From contig NZ_SMKW01000062.1 in assembly GCF_004348985.1 (NCBI RefSeq), positions 1 through 55,409 of the forward strand: a stretch of 55,409 bases of DNA, given 5' to 3'. Origin of the DNA: Saccharopolyspora elongata. Its GTDB lineage: Bacteria > Actinomycetota > Actinomycetes > Mycobacteriales > Pseudonocardiaceae. The position numbers and the translations under genes were made by a program. The notes under the pieces are model-generated. The model was given only the letters and a program-made list of their open reading frames with translations, did no database searches and was not told the DNA's origin. Shown here one piece after another: positions 32,162 to 39,654 of this stretch (its first letter is position 1; every line of letters starts with the position of its first letter).

Positions 32162-33316
32162 ATGCTTCCGCTGGAAGGCGTGACCGTGGTGTCGCTGGAG
32201 CAGGCCGTCGCCGCCCCGTTCGCGACCCGGCAACTGGCCGACCTGGGCGCCCGGGTGATCAAGGTCGAGCGCCCGACGGGCGACTTCGCCCGCGGCTACG
32301 ACACCTCGGTGAAGGGCCTGGCCAGCCACTTCGTCTGGCTCAACCGGAACAAGGAGAGCATCGCGCTCGACCTGAAGGAACTGGCCGACCGGCTGATCAT
32401 GGACAAGCTCCTGGCGACCGCGGACGTGTTCGTGCAGAACCTCGCGCCCGGCGCGGCGGCGCGGCTCGGGCTCGGGGCGGCCGAGCTGACGGCGAAGCAC
32501 CCGCGGCTGATCGTCTGCGACCTCTCCGGCTACGGCAGCTCCGGCCCCTACCGCGACAAGAAGGCCTACGACCTGCTGATCCAGTGCGAGACGGGGCTCG
32601 TTTCCATCACCGGCTCCGAGGCCGAACCGGCCAAGACGGGGATCTCCACGGCGGACATCGCCGGCGGCATGTACGCCTACAGCGGCGTGCTCACGGCGTT
32701 GTACGAGCGCGAGCGCACCGGGAAGGGAACGGCGTTCGAGGTCTCGCTGTTCGACGCGCTGGGCGAGTGGATGGGCTTTCCGTACTACTACGCGGCATAC
32801 GGCGGCACCGCGCCGAAGCGCGCCGGCGCGCGGCACGCGGCCATCGCGCCCTACGGCCCGTTCGCGGCCGGTGATGGGGCACAGGTGTTCCTCGGCGTGC
32901 AGAACGAGCGGGAGTGGGTGAAGTTCTGCGAGCAGGTGCTCGACCGGCCGGAACTGGCCGCCGATCCCCGGTTCGACGCCAACCCCAAGCGCGTCGAGAA
33001 CGTCGCCGAGCTGAAGGCGGTCATCGAGGCCGTGTTCGCGAAGCTGAGCAGTGCGGACATCGAGGCCCGCCTGGAGGAGGTCGGCATCGCCAACGCGCGG
33101 ATGCGCACGATGGCGGAGTTCGCCGACCACCCGCAGCTGGCCGCCCGCGACCGGTGGCGCGAGGTCGACTCGCCCGCCGGGCCGCTGCGCACCTTGCTGC
33201 CGCCGGTGACCGTCGCGGGCCGGGAGCCGCGCATGGATCCGATCCCCGAGGTCGGCCAGCACACGAGCGCGATCCTCGCCGAACTCGCCGACGTCGACGA
33301 AGCGCCCCGCGACTGA
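32162..33316 (+). CDS. CaiB/BaiF (family III) CoA-transferase
   Basis: The 384-residue protein matches family III CoA-transferases: PLEGVTVVSLEQAVAAPFATRQLADLGARVIKVE at the N-terminus, LNRNKESIALDLK, and the catalytic Asp in KKAYDLLIQCETG. It moves CoA from one acid to another without ATP, commonly to activate a substrate for catabolism. It lies on the opposite strand from the acyl-CoA operon that begins beyond the IS remnant, so a shared pathway is plausible but not proven. ATG 32162 has GGAGGG upstream. Confidence 0.83.
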   Translation: MLPLEGVTVVSLEQAVAAPFATRQLADLGARVIKVERPTGDFARGYDTSVKGLASHFVWLNRNKESIALDLKELADRLIMDKLLATADVFVQNLAPGAAARLGLGAAELTAKHPRLIVCDLSGYGSSGPYRDKKAYDLLIQCETGLVSITGSEAEPAKTGISTADIAGGMYAYSGVLTALYERERTGKGTAFEVSLFDALGEWMGFPYYYAAYGGTAPKRAGARHAAIAPYGPFAAGDGAQVFLGVQNEREWVKFCEQVLDRPELAADPRFDANPKRVENVAELKAVIEAVFAKLSSADIEARLEEVGIANARMRTMAEFADHPQLAARDRWREVDSPAGPLRTLLPPVTVAGREPRMDPIPEVGQHTSAILAELADVDEAPRD

Positions 33317-33376
33317 CCCGCGGCTACTCCACCGCGTCCGGCGGTTCGCTCATCGTGGCGCACAGCTGGTCGAGCC

Positions 33377-33553
33377 GAGAGCTTCTTCGGGCATCTCAAG
33401 GAAGAACTCTTCCACCACACCCGCTACCTCAGCGTCGAGGCGTTCACGACCGCGCTGGACGACTACATCGTCTGGTTCAACACGGCACGAGGCCACACAC
33501 GATGCGAGGGTCTGAGCCCGGTGCAATACCGGGCTCAGACCCTCACCGTCTAG
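33377..33553 (+). pseudogene. IS3-family transposase C-terminal fragment
   Basis: The frame encodes ESFFGHLKEELFHHTRYLS, YIVWFNTARGHTR and LSPVQYRAQTLTV then TAG. This is the end of an IS3 OrfB transposase, beginning exactly at the last catalytic Glu of the DDE triad. There is no start codon and the rest of the catalytic core is missing, so it cannot be active. Confidence 0.82.
33506..33544. repeat. Perfect 17-bp-arm hairpin inside the transposase tail
   Basis: GAGGGTCTGAGCCCGGT (33506-33522) and its exact complement (33528-33544) surround GCAAT. The repeat encodes the last codons of the transposase fragment, so it may serve as the IS terminator or be a structure that protects the element from readthrough. 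Confidence 0.75.
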
Positions 33554-33613
33554 GCTCCCCCTTTAAGCAGTCCAATCTACGGGGACCAGTTCAAGGCGGC
33601 GCCCTCATCGGCG

Positions 33614-34348
33614 TCAGATGTGGCGGCCGCCGGTGATTTCCAGGACGCAGCCGGTCATGTACGACGACATGTCGGAGGCCAGGAACAGCACCACGTTGGC
33701 GACCTCTTCCGGCTCGCCCGCGCGCTGCATCGGGATCTCCTTGAGCTTGGCGTTCCACACGTCCTCGCGCAGCGCCGCCGTCATGTCGGTGCGGATCAGG
33801 CCCGGCTGGACCGCGTTGACCCGCACGCCCAGGTGCGCGACCTCCTTGGCGGCGGCCTTGGTCAGTCCGACGATGCCCGCCTTGGCGGCGCTGTAGTTGG
33901 TCTGGCCGATCATGCCGACCTTGCCGGAGATCGAGGAGATGTTCACGATCGAGCCGCTGCCCTGCTCGCGCATGACCGCGGCCGCCGCGCGGGTGCCCAG
34001 CCAGGCGCCCTTGACGTGCACGTCGAGGACCGCCTCGAAGTCGTCCAGGGTCATCTTGCGCATGGTGGCGTCGCGGGTGATGCCGGCGTTGTTCACCATG
34101 ACGTCCAGCGAGCCGAACTCGCCGGTGGCCGCCTCGATCGCCGCCTGCACGGCGTCGGGGTCGGTGACGTCGCAGGCCACGCCGAGCGCGGTGCCCTTGC
34201 CACCGAGCTTGCTCGCGGATTCCTGGGCGTGGTCGGCGTTGATGTCGGCGAGCACGACCTTCGCGCCCTGGGCGACGAAGTTCTCCGCGATGGCGAACCC
34301 GATGCCCTTGGCGCCGCCGGTGATGACGGCCACCTTGTCCTGCAACAT
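33614..34348 (-). CDS. SDR-family 3-hydroxyacyl/3-oxoacyl reductase (FabG-like)
   Basis: The 244-residue classical SDR has GGAKGIGFAIA (cofactor-binding TGxxxGxG), NNAG, the catalytic Ser in NISSISG, and YSAAK for Tyr/Lys. ADIN after strand beta2 (aspartate) suggests NAD(H) preference, as in catabolic 3-hydroxyacyl-CoA dehydrogenases. Being last in the minus-strand acyl-CoA run, it probably oxidises a hydroxyacyl-CoA intermediate. AGGAGG lies 8 bp before ATG 34348, which is chosen over the TTG two codons upstream. Confidence 0.85.
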   Translation of the reverse strand: MLQDKVAVITGGAKGIGFAIAENFVAQGAKVVLADINADHAQESASKLGGKGTALGVACDVTDPDAVQAAIEAATGEFGSLDVMVNNAGITRDATMRKMTLDDFEAVLDVHVKGAWLGTRAAAAVMREQGSGSIVNISSISGKVGMIGQTNYSAAKAGIVGLTKAAAKEVAHLGVRVNAVQPGLIRTDMTAALREDVWNAKLKEIPMQRAGEPEEVANVVLFLASDMSSYMTGCVLEITGGRHI

Positions 34349-34382
34349 CTGCAAATCCTCCTAATGCTGTCCCATACCGGTG

Positions 34383-34421
34383 GGCACGTCCGGGCGTCCC
34401 CCCGATACGCCCGGACGTGCC
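34383..34421. terminator. GC-rich hairpin between thiolase-like gene and SDR
   Basis: GGCACGTCCGGGCGT (34383-34397) pairs exactly with ACGCCCGGACGTGCC (34407-34421) around a 9-base loop. It lies in the 137-bp gap of two co-directional genes and could attenuate transcription from the thiolase-like gene into the SDR gene. Confidence 0.6.
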
Positions 34422-34432
34422 GTGCGCGCGCA

Positions 34433-34450
34433 CAGTTTCAATTGAAACTG
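34433..34450. repeat. CAGTTTCAATTGAAACTG palindrome
   Basis: This 18-bp perfect palindrome lies between the thiolase-like and SDR genes, 12 bp from the GC-rich hairpin. It shares the TTTC-N4-GAAA core of the paired elements at 22826, 36122 and 38386, but is present as a single site. Confidence 0.75.
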
Positions 34451-34485
34451 CGGGAAGTTCCGGACCGTCTACTGTGGCCGGTTGT

Positions 34486-35634
34486 TCACAGGGTGCGTTC
34501 GGTGCCGAAGATCGCGGTGACCTGGCTGGAGAGCACACCGCCGTTGCCGTGGGCCAGCGCGACGTCGGCGCCCTCGATCTGCCGGGCTCCGCATCCGCCG
34601 CGCAGCTGCCGCACCGCCTCGATGATGGTGAAGATCCCGTACATGCCGGGGTGGCAGTACGACAGCCCGCCGCCGTTGGTGTTCACCGGCAGCTTCCCGC
34701 CCGGTGCGATCCGGCCCTCGGCGACGAACGCGCCGCCTTCGCCCTTCTCGCAGAACCCGAGGTCTTCCAGGAACAGGACCGGGTTGATGGTGAACGCGTC
34801 GTAGAGCTCGACCACGTCGACGTCCTGCGGGGACAGCCCGGCCATCGCGAAGGCGCGGCCGCCCGATTCGGCGGCCGCGGTGACCGTCAGGTCGGGCATC
34901 GCCGAGATGCTGCGGTGCGAGGTCGCCTCGCCCGCGCCGAGCAGGAAGACCGGCTTGCCGGGCAGCTGCCGGGCGCGTTCGGCGCTGGTGAGCACCACCG
35001 CGCCGCCGCCGTCGGTGACGAGGCAGCAGTCCAGCTTGGTCAGCGGATCGCTGATCACCCGCGCGGTCAGCACGTCCTCGCGGGTCAGCGGGTCGCGGGC
35101 GAACGCCACCGGGTTCAGCTGCGCCCACTGCCGCGCCGCGACCGCCACGTCCGCCAGCTGCTCGCGGGTGGTGCCGTACTGGTGCATGTGCCGCGCCGTC
35201 GCCATCGCGTACATGCTGATCGGGTGCCGCGCGCGGTACGGCGCCTCGAACGGGTTCGCCTTCGACGGCGACACCAGCCGGCCGCCATCGGAACGCTGGG
35301 TGCTGCCGTAGACGATCAGCGCCGTCGAGATCACCCCGGCGTTGATCGCCGCCGCGGCGTGCAGCAGGTGCGAGACGAACGAGCTGCCGCCGATCGTCGA
35401 CCCGTCGACGTACTTCGGCCGGATGCCGAGGTATTCGGCGGTGTCCATGCCCGACATCGGGTAGTAGGACGACGCGGTGAACAGTCCGTCCACTTCGGAC
35501 TTCTGGATGCCCGCGTCGGCCAGCGCCCGCACCGTCGCCTGCCCGACCAGGTCCAGCGGGGTCAGGCCCGGCGCGACCTGGCCGAGGTCCGACTCGGCAA
35601 CGCCGACGACCGCCGTGGTGCCGCGCAACGTCAT
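34486..35634 (-). CDS. Thiolase-like lipid-transfer/aldolase-type protein
   Basis: The 382-residue protein has the thiolase fold (GTTAVVGVAESDLG at the start, GGGLSYCHPGMYGIF and AHGNGGVLSSQ near the end). The segment that normally carries the acyl-accepting Cys reads STIGGSSFVSHLL, with serine instead. Thiolase-like proteins lacking this Cys and partnered by a DUF35 protein include the steroid side-chain aldolase Ltp2. The gene directly upstream is a DUF35 gene with a 4-bp overlap, so a retro-aldol or modified thiolytic step is the better inference than standard beta-ketothiolysis. Confidence 0.8.
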   Translation of the reverse strand: MTLRGTTAVVGVAESDLGQVAPGLTPLDLVGQATVRALADAGIQKSEVDGLFTASSYYPMSGMDTAEYLGIRPKYVDGSTIGGSSFVSHLLHAAAAINAGVISTALIVYGSTQRSDGGRLVSPSKANPFEAPYRARHPISMYAMATARHMHQYGTTREQLADVAVAARQWAQLNPVAFARDPLTREDVLTARVISDPLTKLDCCLVTDGGGAVVLTSAERARQLPGKPVFLLGAGEATSHRSISAMPDLTVTAAAESGGRAFAMAGLSPQDVDVVELYDAFTINPVLFLEDLGFCEKGEGGAFVAEGRIAPGGKLPVNTNGGGLSYCHPGMYGIFTIIEAVRQLRGGCGARQIEGADVALAHGNGGVLSSQVTAIFGTERTL

Positions 35635-36086
35635 GACAACTCCTTGTCCTGCGGGACACCCGCACCCGGTCGGCCGTCACGCGCGGCGGCGGATTGTTGC
35701 ACGTGTCGTCCTCCGGTCCGGAACACCGCGACCGGCGCCCCGTCCTGCTCGACCGTGGTGAATCCGACGCGGGTGCCGATGACGACCTGATCGGCGTCGA
35801 CGTCGTCGACGCGCGACATCATCCGGAAACCCTCGTCGAGGTCGATCAGCGAGACGTTGTGCATCCCCTCGCGCCCGCGCACCGCGGTCGTCGAGTAGAC
35901 GGTCCCGCGACCGCTGCTGCGCTCCCAGCCCAACTCGTCGCTACCGCACGCCGGGCACAGCACGCGCGGCTGGAACACCGCCGCCGCGCACTTGTCGCAG
36001 CGCTGGAACCGCAGCTCACCGGCCGTCAGGCCGTCGCGGAACACCGCCTCGGGCGCCGCCCCGGCAGGGGGCGTCACTTCAGTCAT
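35631..36086 (-). CDS. DUF35 OB-fold/zinc-ribbon partner protein
   Basis: The 151-residue protein has a rubredoxin-like zinc ribbon RCDKC...LCPACGSDEL (residues about 28-52) and an OB-fold (GRGTVYSTTAVRG, DQVVIGTRVGFTTVEQDG). DUF35 proteins form complexes with thiolase-like enzymes and may help bind acyl-CoA. Its stop overlaps the ATG of the thiolase-like gene, supporting a 1:1 complex. ATG 36086 follows AAGGAAGG; the paired palindrome at 36122 lies just upstream. Confidence 0.82.
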   Translation of the reverse strand: MTEVTPPAGAAPEAVFRDGLTAGELRFQRCDKCAAAVFQPRVLCPACGSDELGWERSSGRGTVYSTTAVRGREGMHNVSLIDLDEGFRMMSRVDDVDADQVVIGTRVGFTTVEQDGAPVAVFRTGGRHVQQSAAARDGRPGAGVPQDKELS

Positions 36087-36121
36087 CTCCGTACCTTCCT
36101 TGGTTCTCGGCGCCGTGCCGG

Positions 36122-36171
36122 GCCGCAATTTCCATTGAAATCAGAGGTTCGATTTCCATTGAAATTGCGGC
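36122..36171. repeat. Paired ATTTCCATTGAAAT palindromic element, copy 2
   Basis: ATTTCCATTGAAAT occurs at 36128-36141 and again at 36152-36165, 24 bp apart, framed by GCCGCA and TTGCGGC. It fills the gap between the stop of the acyl-CoA synthetase gene and the DUF35 start. Sequence and spacing match the copy before hpaE, 13 kb away in a different pathway. Confidence 0.85.
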
Positions 36172-36178
36172 ACCGCAC

Positions 36179-38311
36179 TCACTTCTCGGGCTTCGTCAGC
36201 ACCGCCAGGCAGTCCACCGCGACGACGCCCTTGCCCACCTGGTCCAGCAGCAGTGGGTTCACGTCGAGCTCCGCGATGTCGTCCGCCAGGTCGTGGGCCA
36301 GCCAGGACAGCCGGGCGACCACGTCCGCCGCGGCGTCGAGGTCCCGCGCGGGTTTGCCGCGGACCTCGCCGAAGAGGCGGCTGCCACGCAGGGAGGTCAG
36401 CAGGCGCTTCGACGCGGCGGCGTCCAGGGGCGCCACGCCGACCTGGCTGTCGGCGAGGACCTCCACCAGCACGCCGCCGAACCCGACGACCACCACCGGC
36501 CCGAAGGCCGGGTCGCGCTTGATGCCCACGATGAGCTCGGTGTCGCCGCCGGCCATCCGCTGCACCAGCAGCCGCGCCGCCGGATCGCCGGCCTCCCGCG
36601 CGATGTCCAGCAGTTCCGCGGCGGCGGTGCGGATCGTCGCGTCACCGGTCAGGCCCAGCCGCACCCCGCCGATGTCGGACTTGTGCCCGATGTGGTCGGA
36701 CAGCAGCTTGACCGCCACCGGACCGCCCAGGTCCCGCGCGGCGGCCACCGCAGAGTCCGGGTCGTCGGCCGGGAACGCCCCCGAGCACGGCACGCCGTAG
36801 GCGGCGATCAACCGGCTCGACTCGTACTCGTTGAGCTGCACGCGGCCCTGCTGCCGGGCGTCCCGCAGAATTCCGCGGACCACCTGGTCGTCGATGTCGT
36901 CCGGGCGCTCGGCCGCCGGCAGCGGCGGGCGCAGGCTGAAGTCGGCCAGCTTCCCCAGCGCCGCCGCGGCCCGGCCGGGGTCGGTGAAGCACGGGATGCC
37001 CAGGTCCTGCAGCCGCCGGCGCGGCCGCCCGCTGCCGCCGGTCCACACCACCACCAGCGGCCGGTCGGTGGAGCGGTAGGCCTGCTCGATCGCGTCGATC
37101 AGCGGCCCGGACGCGTTGTCGGAGTTGCCCAGCAGCACCGCGATCATGTCGGTGCCGGGGTGTTCGACGGTGATCTCCAGGGCGCGGCGCAGCATGCCCG
37201 GGTCGCTGATCAGCGTGGCGGTCAGGTCGACCGGGTTGCGCGGCGAACCGAACGGCGGGATGACCTCGGCCATCCGCCGCTGCCACGCCTCGTCCCACGG
37301 CTGCACCTGGAGTCCGTTGCTGCTGGCCTGGTCTGCCATCAGCACCCCGGCGCCGCCGGAGAGCGACAGCGTGCTCAGCCGCCTGCCGCGGGCGCGCCTG
37401 CCGTCGGCGAACACCAGACCGGCGTCCAGCAGCTGCTCCATCCCATCCAGCCGGACGATGCCGTGCTGGCGGGTCGCGCCGTCGAACACGGCGTCCTCGC
37501 CGGCCAGCGACGCGGTGTGCGACTGCGCGGCGCGCGCACCGGCCTCCGAGCGGCCGACCTTCACCGCCAGGATCGGCTTGTCCAGCTCGTGCGCCCGGCG
37601 GGCCACCTGCAGCAGCTCGCGGCCGTGGTGCACGCCTTCGAGATAGGCCATCAGCACCTTGGTCTCGTCGGTCTCCACCAGCCCGCCGAGCACCTCGGCC
37701 ACCGACAGGTCGGCCTCGTTGCCGGTGTTCAGGAAGTGCGAGATGCCCAGCCCGGCGGCCTGCGCCGCGCTGAAGATGAAGGTGCCGAACGCGCCGCTCT
37801 GGCTGACGAACGACACCGGGCCCTCGCGCAGCTCGCCGCCGTTGTCCATCGCCGAGGTGAACGTGGGCAGTGCGCGGTCCCGCAGGCTGAACATGCCCAG
37901 GCAGTTCGGGCCCAGCACGCGGATGCCGGTCTCGGCGATGACGTCCTGCAACTGCTGCTGCAGCGCCTCGCCGCGCCCGCCGACCTCCGCGAAGCCGGAG
38001 GCGCCGACGATCGCCGCCGGGATGCCTCGCTTGGCACAGTCCCGCACCCCGTCGACGACCTTGTCGGCGGGCAGCATCACCATCGCCAGGTCGATGTCGC
38101 CGTCGATGTCGTCGAGGCTGCGGAAGGCGGGCAGGCCCTGCACCTCGGAGCGCCGCGCGTTGATCGGCAGCAACCGGCCGGTGTAGCCGAACCGCTTCAT
38201 CAGTTCGATGGGCCGGCCGGACAACTTGATCGGGTTGTCCGAGGCGCCCAGGATGGCGATCGATCGGGGATGCAGCAGTCGCTGGATGGCCGTGTTGTCG
38301 ACGGCGCCCAC
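36179..38311 (-). CDS. NDP-forming acyl-CoA synthetase, single-chain
   Basis: The 710-residue protein fuses a CoA-binding domain (about 10-105, with SIAILGASDNPIK), a ligase-CoA domain (FVSQSGAFGTFIF, then the phosphorylated His265 in AAQSHTASLAGED) and a C-terminal ATP-grasp domain (GGPVAVKLLSDHIGHKSDIGGV). This is the acetyl-/acyl-CoA synthetase (ADP-forming) or pimeloyl-CoA ligase-like family. It would activate an organic acid or recover ATP from an acyl-CoA. GTG 38311 follows AGGAGG. Paired palindromes lie on both sides of the gene. Confidence 0.83.
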   Translation of the reverse strand: MGAVDNTAIQRLLHPRSIAILGASDNPIKLSGRPIELMKRFGYTGRLLPINARRSEVQGLPAFRSLDDIDGDIDLAMVMLPADKVVDGVRDCAKRGIPAAIVGASGFAEVGGRGEALQQQLQDVIAETGIRVLGPNCLGMFSLRDRALPTFTSAMDNGGELREGPVSFVSQSGAFGTFIFSAAQAAGLGISHFLNTGNEADLSVAEVLGGLVETDETKVLMAYLEGVHHGRELLQVARRAHELDKPILAVKVGRSEAGARAAQSHTASLAGEDAVFDGATRQHGIVRLDGMEQLLDAGLVFADGRRARGRRLSTLSLSGGAGVLMADQASSNGLQVQPWDEAWQRRMAEVIPPFGSPRNPVDLTATLISDPGMLRRALEITVEHPGTDMIAVLLGNSDNASGPLIDAIEQAYRSTDRPLVVVWTGGSGRPRRRLQDLGIPCFTDPGRAAAALGKLADFSLRPPLPAAERPDDIDDQVVRGILRDARQQGRVQLNEYESSRLIAAYGVPCSGAFPADDPDSAVAAARDLGGPVAVKLLSDHIGHKSDIGGVRLGLTGDATIRTAAAELLDIAREAGDPAARLLVQRMAGGDTELIVGIKRDPAFGPVVVVGFGGVLVEVLADSQVGVAPLDAAASKRLLTSLRGSRLFGEVRGKPARDLDAAADVVARLSWLAHDLADDIAELDVNPLLLDQVGKGVVAVDCLAVLTKPEK

Positions 38312-38385
38312 AGAGTCCTCCTAGCGATGGGGAAGCGAATATCGTTCGCGTTCGGCCTGGATCCGTGCCCGGGTGACCGGTGGTG

Positions 38386-38433
38386 CCGCAATTTCAATGG
38401 AAATCGGACCTTCGATTTCCATTGAAATTGCGG
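38386..38433. repeat. Paired palindromic element, copy 3, forming a perfect hairpin
   Basis: ATTTCAATGGAAAT (38391-38404) and ATTTCCATTGAAAT (38415-38428) are again 24 bp apart, but the first centre is inverted relative to copies 1 and 2. Arms 38386-38406 and 38413-38433 are therefore exactly complementary over 21 bp with a 6-base loop. It lies between the acyl-CoA dehydrogenase stop and the acyl-CoA synthetase start. Confidence 0.85.
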
Positions 38434-38442
38434 GTAACCGGG

Positions 38443-39588
38443 TCAGGAGATCTGGCGGAGCAGTTGCTTCGCGATGATCAGCTTCTGGATCTCGCTGGTG
38501 CCCTCGTAGATCCGGAACACCCGCGAGTCGCGGTAGAAGCGCTCCACCGGGACGCCGCGCATGTAGCCGGAGCCGCCATGCACCTGCACCGCGCGGTCGG
38601 CGACGCGGGAGACCATCTCGCTGCAGAACAACTTCGCGCACGACGGCGCCAGCCGGGTGTCCGCACCCGAGTCGTACTCCCGGGCGGCCTCCAGGACCAT
38701 CGACCGGCCCGCGTACAGCTCGGCCTGCGACTCGGCCAGCAGCGCCTGCACCAGCTGGAACCGGCTGATCGGCTTGCCGCCCTGCTCGGCTTCGGCGGCG
38801 TAGCGCACCGACTCCTCGACGATCCGGCCCGCCAGCCCCACGCAGATCGCCGCGATGTGCAGGCGGCCGCGGGTCAGCGACGACATCGCCGCGGCGAACC
38901 CGGTGCCCTCCTGGCCGCCGACGATCGCCTCGGCCGGCACGCGCACGTCGTCGAAGAACACCTCGGCGGTGTGCGCCCCGGCCTGGCCCATCTTCGCGTT
39001 CGGCGGCCCGATCCGGACCCCGTCCAGGCCGGTCTCGACGAGGAACACCGAAATGCCCTGGTGCGCCTCGGCTTCCTGGTCGGTGCGGGCGAACACGACG
39101 AGCAGGTCGGCCTGCGGCGCGTTGGTGATGAACCGCTTGGCACCCGAGATCACGTACTCGTCGCCGTCACGAACCGCCTTGGTGCGCACCGAGCTCGGGT
39201 CCGAACCCGCGCCGTCCTCGGTCAGCGCGAACGACGCGATCGCCTCCCCGGCGGCCAGCCGCGGCAGCCACGCCTGCTTCTGCTTCTCCGTGCCGTACTT
39301 GACGATCACCTGCCCGGCGATGCCGTTGTTGGTGCCGAACATCGAGCGGAACGCCGGAACCGTGTAGCCCAGCTCCATCGCCAGCCGGACGTCCTCGCTC
39401 ATCGACAGGCCCAGCCCGCCGTACTCCTCGGGCAGCGCGAAGCCGAAGAGCCCCATCTCGGCGGCGGTCTCGCGCACCCGCTGCGGGATCGCGTTCGTCT
39501 CGTCGATCTCGTCCTCGGCGGGCACCACCTCGTTGCGGACGAAGTCGCGCACCGTGCGCAGCACGTCGTCGAACACGTTCGGGTCCAT
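38443..39588 (-). CDS. Acyl-CoA dehydrogenase
   Basis: The 381-residue flavoprotein shows the three-domain acyl-CoA dehydrogenase pattern. ALTEDGAGSDPSSVRTKA gives the FAD/substrate strand, ISGAKRFITNAPQAD the second signature, and VHGGSGYMRGVPVERFYRDSRVFRIYEGTSEIQK supplies the C-terminal signature with the catalytic Glu in IYEGTSE. It introduces an alpha-beta double bond into an acyl-CoA and passes electrons to ETF. GAGGAG lies 5 bp before ATG 39588, so this start is preferred over GTG 39600. Confidence 0.86.
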   Translation of the reverse strand: MDPNVFDDVLRTVRDFVRNEVVPAEDEIDETNAIPQRVRETAAEMGLFGFALPEEYGGLGLSMSEDVRLAMELGYTVPAFRSMFGTNNGIAGQVIVKYGTEKQKQAWLPRLAAGEAIASFALTEDGAGSDPSSVRTKAVRDGDEYVISGAKRFITNAPQADLLVVFARTDQEAEAHQGISVFLVETGLDGVRIGPPNAKMGQAGAHTAEVFFDDVRVPAEAIVGGQEGTGFAAAMSSLTRGRLHIAAICVGLAGRIVEESVRYAAEAEQGGKPISRFQLVQALLAESQAELYAGRSMVLEAAREYDSGADTRLAPSCAKLFCSEMVSRVADRAVQVHGGSGYMRGVPVERFYRDSRVFRIYEGTSEIQKLIIAKQLLRQIS

Positions 39589-39654
39589 CGTTCTCCTCAC
39601 TCCTTCGCCAGGTCTTGCCTTGCGAGCGGCGGTAGCCGCTTTCGAGCCATTCGT

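Larger units (their letters stand above)
33377..33593 (+). mobile_element. Left-truncated IS3-family element remnant
   Basis: A transposase tail (33377-33553) is followed by the right end, CGGGGACCAGTTCA ending at 33593. Its reverse complement, TGAACTGGTCCCCG, is typical of IS3-family terminal repeats. The left end and most of the transposase are gone. The remnant lies between the convergent CoA-transferase and SDR genes and ends 20 bp from the SDR stop. Confidence 0.72.

Noticed and set aside
29365..32262. Longer 965-residue reading of the NTPase
   Set aside because: The extra N-terminal 96 residues cross the CoA-transferase promoter and look non-coding; the conserved tag begins shortly after ATG 31974.
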